In this document: piece by piece, positions 1-8,299 of the stretch
Position numbering within the stretch: the first letter of the stretch is position 1
How the letters are laid out: each line of letters begins with the position of its first letter
DNA from: Bifidobacteriaceae bacterium
Lineage (GTDB): Bacteria; Actinomycetota; Actinomycetes; Actinomycetales; WQXJ01
DNA length: 38,768 nt
Direction of reading: 5' to 3'
NCBI GenBank assembly: GCA_031255835.1
Contig: JAIRRT010000123.1
Coordinates: forward strand, 1 to 38,768
Program-made: the position numbers and the translations under genes
The notes under the pieces: generated by a model
Seen by the model: only the letters and a program-made list of their open reading frames with translations
Databases searched by the model: none
Told to the model about the DNA's origin: nothing

Positions 1-1
1 T

Positions 2-282
2 TTGAGCACTTCCGGTCGCCCCACCTCCCCCCCACCCGCCCCCTGAGCACGAATCCGCCCCCACCCCCCATTGCCTCACGCTGTCAATGCCGACCGCAAC
101 TGCTCAAACCATTGCCTCAGCAGGGGTTCCTTCCCCAGTTTTGGGCAGTTCCGGCGGTGGGCAGGGTTCCCCTGGCGCCTCGCTGAGCACAATCCCACCT
201 TCATCCACCCGACGATGACGACCGGAAGTGCTCAGGACTGGGGGGTGGGTGGGAGTCTTTCGGTGGTCTTGAGCACTTCCGG
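2..282. repeat. Cluster of TGAGCAC / TGAGCACTTCCGG intergenic repeat units in both orientations
   Basis: TGAGCAC at 3-9, 44-50, 184-190 and 270-276; reverse complement GTGCTCA at 228-234. The longer unit TGAGCACTTCCGG is at 3-15 (+), 222-234 (-) and 270-282 (+). Confidence 0.75.
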
Positions 283-400
283 CGGTCGCGTCGGTGCCGC
301 GGCGGGGAGGGTGGTAGCTCAACCCCACGCGTCGGTGCCGGGTCGGGGTGGGTGGGAGTTGACCCCACGGGTCGGTGCCGGATCGCGGCGGGGTGGGGCG
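281..400. repeat. Imperfect ~40-bp tandem repeat, about 3 units
   Basis: GTCGGTGCCG core at 290-299, 331-340 and 371-380. Units 321-360 and 361-400 are both 40 bp and differ at only a few positions in their first 25 nt (aCCCCACGsGTCGGTGCCGGrTCG). Confidence 0.7.
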
Positions 401-401
401 G

Positions 402-1520
402 TTAGGGGGTTTGGGTTTCGGATCTGGCGGATTCTGGGAGGGGGCGTTTTAGGAGGAGGACTAGGGCGGCGGTTACTAGGGTGCCTACGGCGGTTGCTAC
501 CAGGTAGCCGACCGGGTTGGCTACGGCGCCGGGGATGGGGACAATGAACAGCCCGCCGTGAACCACCGTTGTGCCGGTGCCGGTCAGGCCCACAATCGCT
601 CCGCCGATGGCGGCCCCAACCGCTGTGGAAGGCAGCACCCTCTTGGGGTCCCGCAGCGCAAACGGGATGAAGCCCTCGTTGATCAGCGAGGCACCAAGGA
701 TCCATGCCGCCTGGCCGGCCACAACCTCCGACTTGGTGAACTTTGACTTCTGGATGGCGCTGGCCAGGGCCATTCCGAGTGGCGGGATCATCCCTCCCAC
801 GATGACGGCAGCCATGACAGCCTGAGGCACGCCTGGTTCTGCCGCTACCGCAGCCACCGCGAAGAAGTAGGCGACGCGCAGGATCGGTCCGGCCAGATCG
901 ACGGCCATCATCGCTCCCAGCACGGCGCACAAGAGCAGCATCGACCCGCCTTGCATGCCGCTGAGCAGGCTTGTCAGCTTCTCCATCACCCAGGACACCG
1001 GAGTTCCGATGACGTAGAAGCTCGCCAATCCCACCGCCAGTACCGAAACGACCGGCAGGACAAGAATCGACCAGACGGTTTGAAGGGAGGAGGGGATCCG
1101 GATCTTGTTGTTGGCCAGCTTGATCAGGTAGCCGGCCAGGATTCCGCTGACCACGCCGCCCAGGAACGTCGAACCGTTGGCGGCGGCGATTGAGCCGCCC
1201 ACCATCCCGGCCACAAACGCTGCGTCGCCGCCGATGGACCGGGCGATGAAGCCAGACAGCACGGCGAACATCAAACCCATGGCATGAGAGTTGCCAATCA
1301 AGTACAGGACCTGGCCGATGGAGCCAAGACCGGACTCTGGATAGGACATCGCGTCAGCGGCATCGACGGCAAACCCGATTGCCATCAATATGCCGCCGGC
1401 AACGACAAAGGGAATCATTGAGTTCAGGCCGTCCAGCAGGTGTGAGAAGAAGGTCGGCGAGGCGGGTTTGGGGCTGTGATCTGCGGCCTCGTCAGGGGCA
1501 GCAGGCGTGGTTTGAGACAT
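402..1520 (-). CDS. PTS fructose-type EIIC permease, orphan (no fused IIA/IIB)
   Basis: 372-aa multi-TM ORF; FFSHLLDGLNSMIPFVVAGGILMAIGFA start, and INEGFIPFALRDPKRVLPS resembling the fructose IIC 'ITEGAIPFA..DP.RVIP' region. Confidence 0.88.
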   Translation of the reverse strand: MSQTTPAAPDEAADHSPKPASPTFFSHLLDGLNSMIPFVVAGGILMAIGFAVDAADAMSYPESGLGSIGQVLYLIGNSHAMGLMFAVLSGFIARSIGGDAAFVAGMVGGSIAAANGSTFLGGVVSGILAGYLIKLANNKIRIPSSLQTVWSILVLPVVSVLAVGLASFYVIGTPVSWVMEKLTSLLSGMQGGSMLLLCAVLGAMMAVDLAGPILRVAYFFAVAAVAAEPGVPQAVMAAVIVGGMIPPLGMALASAIQKSKFTKSEVVAGQAAWILGASLINEGFIPFALRDPKRVLPSTAVGAAIGGAIVGLTGTGTTVVHGGLFIVPIPGAVANPVGYLVATAVGTLVTAALVLLLKRPLPESARSETQTP

Positions 1521-1599
1521 ATGGGCTCCTCACGGAAATGGTGTTTGCAACAGGTTTGGCGCAAGGCGGCGTGTATCGCGGCCTTCAGGCCAGGGCTTT

Positions 1600-1622
1600 C
1601 ACGGGCGGCCTTTCCGCCCGTG
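1600..1622 (-). promoter_or_regulatory. Hairpin in the glpK-IIC intergenic gap
   Basis: Perfect 9-bp inverted repeat CACGGGCGG-CCTTT-CCGCCCGTG between the glycerol kinase stop and the IIC start; no T-tract. Confidence 0.55.
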
Positions 1623-1643
1623 CGGCGCAAATGGCCGCGTGGA

Positions 1644-3164
1644 TCAGTGGTCTTCCCAATCGAGAACTCGGCTGACTGCCTTCTTCCAGCCGGCGAGCAT
1701 CGCTTCGCGGCGTTCGGTGGTCATATCGGGGGTGAAGCGCCTGTCAATCGCATAAGCGGCGGCGCACTCGCTGCGGTCCTTCCAAACCCCTGTGGCCAGT
1801 CCGGCCAGGAACGCCGCGCCGCGGGCGGTCGATTCGACAACGGTTGGCCGCACAACCGGGACAGCTGCCAGGTCGGATTGCATTTGCAACAGGACTGCGT
1901 TGCGCGCTGCGCCCCCGTCGGCGCGGATCTCTTGGACGGGGATGCCGGAATCCTGTTCCATCAGCCCCAGAACATCGCAGATTTGGTAGCAGATGGCCTC
2001 CAAGGCTGCGCGGATCACGTGGTTGCGGTTCGATCCCCTTGTCAGGCCCATGATCGCGCCGCGAGCATACGGATCCCAATATGGGGCAGCCAAACCGGTG
2101 AAGGCCGGAACAACATAGACGCCACCGCTATCAGGCACGCGCCGGGCGGCATACTCGGTATCCGCCGCGTCATAGACAATCCGCAGCTCATCGCGCAGCC
2201 ATTGCACGCTCGCTGCTGAGACGAAGATCAGCCCTTCGATTCCGTATTCCACCTTGCCGCCAATCGCCCAAGCGGGAATGGTGAACAGACCCGAATCGGA
2301 CCGCACCGGCGTTGTGCCAGTGTTCATCACCAAGCTGGCGCCAGTGCCATAGGTGGCTTTGACCATCCCGGGCTCATAGCAGGCCTGGCCAAACAGGGAT
2401 CCATGCTGGTCACCGCACGCGCCGGAGATCGGAACCGACGCGCCAAAGAACACCTCCGGATCGGTCATGCCGTACACCTCAGAGGATTGGCGCACATCTG
2501 GCAGAACCGATTCTGGAATGTCCAACTCACCCAGAAGCTTCGGATCCCACGCTTGACGCCGGATATCGAGCAGCAAAGTTCGCGAAGCATTGGTCACATC
2601 GGTGACGTGCACACGCCCGCCCGTCAGGTTCCAGATCAGCCACGTGTCAACGGTGCCGAAAGCCAATTCGCCCCGCTCAGCACGCTTGCGCGCCCCCGGA
2701 ACGTTGTCGAGCATCCAATTCAGCTTGGTGCCCGAGAAGTACGCGTCAATCAGCAGTCCGGTTGTCGCCCGCACATGCTCCTCCAGGCCGCGTTCTTTCA
2801 GGCCCTCGCAATACGCAGCGGTTCTCCGGTCCTGCCAGACGATGGCGTTCATGAGTGGTTCACCCGTCTTGCGGTCCCACAGCATGGAGGTTTCGCGTTG
2901 GTTGGTGATGCCGATTGCCGCGATATCTTTCGCGTTGAGTCCTGCCCTGTCCAGGGCCGCCTTCGCGACGGTCAGCTGGGTGTTCAGGATGTCGAGCGGA
3001 TTGTGTTCCACCCACCCTGGCTTTGGGTAGATCTGGGGGAACTCCTGAGAGGCGGAGGCAACCAGACCACCTTCAGAATCAAACACGATGGCGCGGATCG
3101 AGGTGGTGCCCGCGTCCAAGCTCAGTACTGCTTTGCCTTTCATGGCTTCTTTGCCTTTCATCAA
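1644..3164 (-). CDS. glpK: Glycerol kinase (FGGY family)
   Basis: LSLDAGTTSIRAIVFD, PGWVEHNPLDI, ITNQRETSMLWDRKTGEPLMNAIVWQDRRT and GACGDQHGSLFGQ motifs. The start may be the internal MKGKAVLSLDAG. Confidence 0.92.
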   Translation of the reverse strand: MMKGKEAMKGKAVLSLDAGTTSIRAIVFDSEGGLVASASQEFPQIYPKPGWVEHNPLDILNTQLTVAKAALDRAGLNAKDIAAIGITNQRETSMLWDRKTGEPLMNAIVWQDRRTAAYCEGLKERGLEEHVRATTGLLIDAYFSGTKLNWMLDNVPGARKRAERGELAFGTVDTWLIWNLTGGRVHVTDVTNASRTLLLDIRRQAWDPKLLGELDIPESVLPDVRQSSEVYGMTDPEVFFGASVPISGACGDQHGSLFGQACYEPGMVKATYGTGASLVMNTGTTPVRSDSGLFTIPAWAIGGKVEYGIEGLIFVSAASVQWLRDELRIVYDAADTEYAARRVPDSGGVYVVPAFTGLAAPYWDPYARGAIMGLTRGSNRNHVIRAALEAICYQICDVLGLMEQDSGIPVQEIRADGGAARNAVLLQMQSDLAAVPVVRPTVVESTARGAAFLAGLATGVWKDRSECAAAYAIDRRFTPDMTTERREAMLAGWKKAVSRVLDWEDH

Positions 3165-3206
3165 TTCCGGCGCATGGCGCCGCTGGGTCGTTGAAGTGTT
3201 GTTGGT

Positions 3207-4277
3207 CTAGGCCGGGGCTGAGGAGTCGGATGGCAGACCCGGCAGGATCATGGGTTTCATGCCTTCGCCCGAGGCGGCGTGATCAAATGCCGCCAACGCA
3301 TCGGCCAGCCGAAAGACTCGGCTGACCAGCGGTTCGGGGTTGATTCGCCCGGCTGCAACCAGGGCGAGTGCACGTTCGTAGTCGGAGTTGGCGCTTCCGG
3401 TAGTTCCGGTCAGAACCAGTCCTTTGTAGTGGACACGGTTGGTGTCGATCATCGCCTTGGCTCCGCCGCCCAGGCCAGCGAAGAAGTTGACCCTCCCATG
3501 GGTGGCGAGCAAATCAACCGCAGCGGACTGGACGGCCGCATTGGAGACGCAAGTGATGACCACATCGGCACCGCGGCCGGAGGTTTCACGGGAAACAACC
3601 TCGGCCAAGTCCTCCCGGTCGACATCGACCAGGACATCTGCGCCGCTTTCGCCAGCCAATCCGAGGCGGGCCACGCCCTTGTTGGCAGCGATGATTCGCT
3701 TCGCGCCAGCCAAGCGGGCCAGCAGTATGTGGAACACACCAATCGGTCCGGTTCCGACAACCACCACTGAATCCTCAGGTGAGATCTGCAAGGCATCTTG
3801 GCCACGCAAGCAACAGGAAAGAGGCTCGGTCAGGGCGGCTGCGGCATCGGACACTGATTCTGGAACCCTGAAGACGTTGCCGCGCTGGATCGCGATGCCA
3901 GGCACGCGCATGCGCTCGGCGAATGCGCCATCGATGGTCACGCCCAGTGCCTCGTAGTCGGGACACATGTTGTTCAGGCCTAGGCGGCAGAACCGGCAGT
4001 CGCCGCAACCGATGTTTGGCGCAAACGACAACCGGTCACCCACGCGGTAGGACCCGGCGCCCGCGCCGACTTCCACCACTCGGCCAACAATCTCGTGGCC
4101 CAAGATGCGGTGGACGCCATCGGGGATGCGGAAGTGGCCGTGCCGGCATACGCGAAGGTCAGTGCCGCAAACTGAGGCGGCGGCAACCTCGACAACCAGC
4201 CCATCGGAGCCGGCTTCCGGCTCGGGAACCTCTTCGAGGCGGATATCGCCTGGACGGTGGAAAACTGCGGCCTTCAT
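3207..4277 (-). CDS. Zinc-dependent MDR alcohol/polyol dehydrogenase
   Basis: MKAAVFHRPGDIRLEEVPEPEAG start; CGTDLRVCRHG, GHEIVGRVVEVG, and the structural-zinc GCGDCRFCRLGLNNMC region. Start at 4277 chosen over the ORF-track start because of homology and the ATGA overlap. Confidence 0.88.
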   Translation of the reverse strand: MKAAVFHRPGDIRLEEVPEPEAGSDGLVVEVAAASVCGTDLRVCRHGHFRIPDGVHRILGHEIVGRVVEVGAGAGSYRVGDRLSFAPNIGCGDCRFCRLGLNNMCPDYEALGVTIDGAFAERMRVPGIAIQRGNVFRVPESVSDAAAALTEPLSCCLRGQDALQISPEDSVVVVGTGPIGVFHILLARLAGAKRIIAANKGVARLGLAGESGADVLVDVDREDLAEVVSRETSGRGADVVITCVSNAAVQSAAVDLLATHGRVNFFAGLGGGAKAMIDTNRVHYKGLVLTGTTGSANSDYERALALVAAGRINPEPLVSRVFRLADALAAFDHAASGEGMKPMILPGLPSDSSAPA

Positions 4278-5374
4278 GATTCGTTCCTCCCATTTGGGTG
4301 GGGTTGAGTGCTGGTGTGCCAGTTGGGCGGTGTTTCCGAGCGGGCCTGCGCGCCAACCGCAAAGACGATCTTGTTGAACCACCGTGTGCGCGCCGCCATT
4401 GCGGCGAACACCTCCGGTGCGTCCTCGAGCGCTGCGACTTGGCTGATGATCGGATCGACAGCCATTTCGCCAGATGCGATGGCGGCCACCGCTCGGTCCC
4501 ACTCGCTGCGCCCGGCCGGCACAACCCGTGAATTCCACGATCCGCGAACCACCAGTTCCCGGCGGATCAGGCTGGACACCAGCGCGCGTGGCAAAGTGAC
4601 ATCGCCTTTGAGGTCTCCAAGGATCAGCACCTGGCCACGTGGGCGCGGCGCCTCCAGGCAGTCGATCAGACAGGACGGGACGCCTGTGGCCTCAACCGCT
4701 GCGTCGAAACCGCCGGCAAGCTCGAGAGCCTGCTTCGCGCTTTGCGCAACCTCGAAGCCCAATCCCGCCACAACCTCACGCTTGCGGGGATCGACATCAG
4801 CGACCACCACGCGGGTCCACCCCAGCAGGCGGAGCCACTGGGCAGCGAACGCGCCGATGGCGCCCGCACCCATCACCAGCACCGAGCCGAATGGGGGCGG
4901 CACCAACTTGGCCACGCCGTGCAGCGCAACCGCCACCGGTTCAACGGCCGCCGCTGTGACCAGCGGCATCGAAGATGGCAGTGGCACAAGGTTGCGCTCA
5001 GGGACCCACATCCGTTCACGCAGCGCGCCGTCGCGCCGCGAGCCAAAGTAGTCATAACCCTCGCCCAGAGCCCATTCGCCAAGCTCTGTCATCGGGTCGT
5101 CTGGGCGGGGAACAAGCGGGAACACTGCAACTTTGGTTCCGGGTTTGATAGCCGAACCAGCCGGCGCCTCTTCCACCACTCCGGAAAACTCGTGACCCAG
5201 AATGATCGGGTAGTGATATGCGGTTCCCTCGGCGTATCGCAGAAGGTCAGAGCCGCACAACCCGACGCCACCTACGCGCAGCAACACATTGTGCGAATCA
5301 GGTGGGACGTCATCGGGCACAGTTTGTACTGCGATTTGGCCTGGCGCCTGAAGAACGGCGGCGCGCACACCCAT
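4274..5374 (-). CDS. Zinc-binding MDR dehydrogenase, galactitol-1-phosphate dehydrogenase (GatD)-like
   Basis: MGVRAAVLQAPGQIAVQTVPDDVPPDSHNVLLRVGGVGLCGSDLLRY..., YPIILGHEFSGVVEE, MGAGAIGAFAAQWLR nucleotide-binding motif. Stop overlaps the next start (ATGA, 4274-4277). Confidence 0.85.
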   Translation of the reverse strand: MGVRAAVLQAPGQIAVQTVPDDVPPDSHNVLLRVGGVGLCGSDLLRYAEGTAYHYPIILGHEFSGVVEEAPAGSAIKPGTKVAVFPLVPRPDDPMTELGEWALGEGYDYFGSRRDGALRERMWVPERNLVPLPSSMPLVTAAAVEPVAVALHGVAKLVPPPFGSVLVMGAGAIGAFAAQWLRLLGWTRVVVADVDPRKREVVAGLGFEVAQSAKQALELAGGFDAAVEATGVPSCLIDCLEAPRPRGQVLILGDLKGDVTLPRALVSSLIRRELVVRGSWNSRVVPAGRSEWDRAVAAIASGEMAVDPIISQVAALEDAPEVFAAMAARTRWFNKIVFAVGAQARSETPPNWHTSTQPHPNGRNES

Positions 5375-5377
5375 GGC

Positions 5378-6271
5378 TCACACCTCCATTCCGTAGCGGT
5401 GAGCCTTGTGGGTGGGGTAGATCGAGAGTGTCGGAACCGTCACGTCAGGGGTGCGGGTGGCGATCCAAAGCGCTGCCTCGGCCACATTAGACACATCGAT
5501 GCATGAGGCGTGAATGCCTTCACGCTGTTCCTTCTCGTCAAGCCAGCCGTCCAGGAATGCAGGCAGGTCAGCGTCATACAACCCGGCATCGATGACCTCC
5601 GTCATCGGCGTCTTGACATGGGATGGATTCAGGACGGTGACACCAATTCCCTTGTCCTTGCCTTCCAGCAAGATGTTCTTCGAGAATCCAAGCATCCCGT
5701 GCTTTGATGCGCGGTACGGGCTGTGGCCGGGACCTGATGCGACCCGGGTGGAGGAGGATCCCAGATTGATGATTCGCCCTCCGCTGGCCTGGTTTTCCAT
5801 CAGGCGGAAAGCCTCGCGGCAGGTCAAGAACACGGCGGTCAGGTTGGGGCCCATTGTCTTGTTCCATTCCTCAAGCGTCACCTGGGTAACTGGCGGGCAC
5901 AAAGAGTCGCGGCCGGCGCTGTTGACCAGCAGATCCACCGATCCCCACTGGGTGGCGGCCCACGCGAAGAAATCCTGCACGGCAGGCTCGGAGGTGACAT
6001 CGGCCACCACGGCGTGCACTGTTGCACCGGTCGCTTCGATTTGCTGAGCCACTTGCGCCAACCTGTCGGCATCAATATCGACGGCCAAGACTTTTGCGCC
6101 GTTGGCGGCAAATGTCCTGGAGATGGCCTCGCCGATGCCGGAAGCAGCGCCCGTAACAATGGCGACTTTGCCGTCTAGCGCGGTTCCCGGTTCAGGTGTG
6201 ACGTTGGGGATGATCTGTGTCCGCTTCGATGCGGATTGCTGAGCTGAGTTGGTCTGGTTCTGGTCTGACAT
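5378..6271 (-). CDS. SDR family oxidoreductase
   Basis: TGAASGIGEA Rossmann motif, NSAG, and SSS...YRASKHG (YxxxK) catalytic motif. Confidence 0.9.
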   Translation of the reverse strand: MSDQNQTNSAQQSASKRTQIIPNVTPEPGTALDGKVAIVTGAASGIGEAISRTFAANGAKVLAVDIDADRLAQVAQQIEATGATVHAVVADVTSEPAVQDFFAWAATQWGSVDLLVNSAGRDSLCPPVTQVTLEEWNKTMGPNLTAVFLTCREAFRLMENQASGGRIINLGSSSTRVASGPGHSPYRASKHGMLGFSKNILLEGKDKGIGVTVLNPSHVKTPMTEVIDAGLYDADLPAFLDGWLDEKEQREGIHASCIDVSNVAEAALWIATRTPDVTVPTLSIYPTHKAHRYGMEV

Positions 6272-6285
6272 GGCTGTGTTTCCTT

Positions 6286-7032
6286 TCAGGTATGGCGCCG
6301 TTGGCTATCCGCGAGGCGGTCCGGCCCGCTTTGGACGGCAGTGTTGTGTTGAGAGCGGAGCGCGTCCACAATCCGCACGCCGGCAGTGGTTCCAATGCGC
6401 TCAACTCCAAGATCGAGGTAGGCCGCGGCCTGTTCAAGTGTGCGGATCCCGCCGGCCGCCTTGACCTTGATGGCATCGCCCACAATTCCCTTCATCAAGG
6501 CGACATCTTCCAGCGTCGCGCCTGATGTGCCGAACCCGGTTGAGGTCTTGATGTAGTCCGGACCCACGCTCAGAGCAATCCGCGCGAGGGTTTGCTTCTG
6601 CTGGTTCGACAGATAGCAGTTCTCGAAGATCACCTTCGATGTGACAGCGTTGGCCTGGCAAAGACGCACGATGCCGGTCATCTCCCGCTCCACATAAGCG
6701 GTGTTGCCTTCGATCAGTTCGGTCAGGTTGACCACGTAGTCGATCTCCTGGGCACCGGCCTGGATTGCGCGGTCGGTCTCGGCGATCTTGTCTTCGACCC
6801 CGATCTGACCCAGAGGGAAGCCGATGGCGGCACCCACCCGGACTGGGCTTCCGGCCAGGAGCTCGCGCGCCAGCGCTACCGGGTACGGATTGATCGCCAC
6901 CATGGCGAAGCCGTACTCGCGAGCCTCGGCGCAGAGTTGAGCGAACTGGGCGCGGGTGGCGTCCGCCCGCAGAAGTGTGTGGTCGATCAGCGCGGCCAGC
7001 TGGGTTGGTGAGTAGGTGGTGGCGGTGGTCAT
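6286..7032 (-). CDS. deoC: Deoxyribose-phosphate aldolase family protein (DeoC)
   Basis: LIDHTLLRADAT, EIDYVVNL, KVIFENCYL, Schiff-base lysine motif YIKTSTGFG, and VKAAGGIRT. Start MTTATTYSPTQLAALIDHT at 7032. Confidence 0.9.
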   Translation of the reverse strand: MTTATTYSPTQLAALIDHTLLRADATRAQFAQLCAEAREYGFAMVAINPYPVALARELLAGSPVRVGAAIGFPLGQIGVEDKIAETDRAIQAGAQEIDYVVNLTELIEGNTAYVEREMTGIVRLCQANAVTSKVIFENCYLSNQQKQTLARIALSVGPDYIKTSTGFGTSGATLEDVALMKGIVGDAIKVKAAGGIRTLEQAAAYLDLGVERIGTTAGVRIVDALRSQHNTAVQSGPDRLADSQRRHT

Positions 7033-7140
7033 ATGCAGCTCCTTCAGGACTGGGGCATTCACGTGCAAGGACTGAGCAACACAGCGATGGCCGCTCGCGC
7101 GGCCGGCGCCGTTGCCGCCGTCCATGGCAAGCAAATGTAC

Positions 7141-7156
7141 GCCGGTACGTACCGGC
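7141..7156. promoter_or_regulatory. Putative operator, 16-bp perfect palindrome
   Basis: GCCGGTACGTACCGGC equals its own reverse complement; it lies in the 167-bp divergent deoC/GntR gap, 44 bp upstream of the GntR start. Confidence 0.7.
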
Positions 7157-7199
7157 TGTCAAGCGCCTGGGCGTTCTTTTTTGTGAGAGACTTGGATCC

Positions 7200-7979
7200 A
7201 TGCCAGACGCCATCGACAGGGATTCGCCACTTCCCTACTACCACCAGCTAAAACTCCTGATCATGGCAGACATTGAGACCCACGGTTTGACCCCAGGGGA
7301 CAGGGTTGCTTCTGACCGCGAGTTGGGCGAGCAGTACGGAGTTGCCCGGTCTGTGGTCCGCCAGGCGCTGTTGGAGTTGGAGCTCGAGGGGTTGATCACG
7401 CGCCGCAAGGGGCAGGGCACATTCGTTGCCCAACCCAAGACCGATGAGGGCCTGGCCAGGTCCTTGCAGGGACTGTACGAGGACGTCACTTCGCGCGGAT
7501 CGACCATTCGCACCGAGGTGCTCTCCCAAGGCCTTGAGCCGGCTGACCCTGCGGTTGCCAAGACGCTGGAGACCGCAATCGGGGATAGCACGGTTCGCAT
7601 CGAGCGGTTGAGGGAAGTTGATGGTGAGCCATGGGTGCACACCGTCGCACACGTGCCGAGGTCCGTTGCGCCGGGCCTGGAAAACGAACCCCTGACAGAC
7701 CGGTCGCTCTACGCCGTGCTCCATGAGACCTACGCAGTCAAGTTCGCCTCCGCGCGCCGTTCAATCGAGGCTGCGATGCCCTCGCCTGAGACCGCGAAGC
7801 TGCTGCGCATGCCCAAAGCCTCCCCGGTCCTGGTGCTGCGCAGTGTCATGCGAGATCCGGCCGGCCGCCCTGTCGAGGCATTTGTGGCCCACCATCGAGG
7901 TGACCGCGCCCGCTTCACGGTGGAGCTTGGCGGTGGCGCGGCGGGGCTAATCGCGGCTAGTTGTACTGCGGGGGGTTAG
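7200..7979 (+). CDS. GntR family transcriptional regulator (HutC/UTRA subfamily)
   Basis: MPDAIDRDSPLPYYHQLKLLIMADIETHGLTPGDRVASDRELGEQYGVARSVVRQALLELELEGLITRRKGQGTFV wHTH, followed by a UTRA-like effector domain (ESTVRIERLR-type, VLRSVMRD). Confidence 0.92.
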   Translation: MPDAIDRDSPLPYYHQLKLLIMADIETHGLTPGDRVASDRELGEQYGVARSVVRQALLELELEGLITRRKGQGTFVAQPKTDEGLARSLQGLYEDVTSRGSTIRTEVLSQGLEPADPAVAKTLETAIGDSTVRIERLREVDGEPWVHTVAHVPRSVAPGLENEPLTDRSLYAVLHETYAVKFASARRSIEAAMPSPETAKLLRMPKASPVLVLRSVMRDPAGRPVEAFVAHHRGDRARFTVELGGGAAGLIAASCTAGG

Positions 7980-8175
7980 GGGGGCTGGAAACGTTTCTGG
8001 CCTATGGATTTGGGGCTTTTTGCGAACGCTGTTGACCTCTGTTTTGCGGTGCCATTACCGGAGGTTCGTCAAGGGCGTCATGCCTGGTCAGGCGGCAGAT
8101 TCCGCCATCGGGCGGATTGGCTCGGTATAACCACTGACAAGACTGGCGGCGTCGGGTAGTGTGACTGGCTACATG

Positions 8176-8274
8176 TTGCGCCCCCGTAGGGCATGGGTCG
8201 GCGACATGGACGCCCTTCACCGGTGAATTACCCGGTGGTATCTCGTCCGATGACGGGCGCAAAACGACCCATGC
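8176..8274 (+). promoter_or_regulatory. Structured 5' leader with crossing inverted repeats (candidate pseudoknot RNA element)
   Basis: TTGCGCCC 8176-8183 pairs with GGGCGCAA 8255-8262. GCATGGGTCG 8191-8200 pairs with CGACCCATGC 8265-8274. An internal hairpin CACCGG-TGAATTAC-C-CCGGTG spans 8218-8237. RBS-like GAAAGGA follows at about 8284-8290. Confidence 0.5.
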
Positions 8275-8299
8275 GCTAATCCTGAAAGGACACCAGGCA

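Noticed and set aside
71-547. 158-aa ORF in the left intergenic region
   Set aside because: Spans the tandem repeats and the 3' end of the IIC gene; Gly/Arg-rich translation of repeat DNA.
8176-8274. Known riboswitch (c-di-AMP ydaO, c-di-GMP, TPP, cobalamin, glutamine) upstream of first GH3
   Set aside because: I looked for conserved cores of these classes and did not see a convincing match; reported only as an unclassified structured leader.
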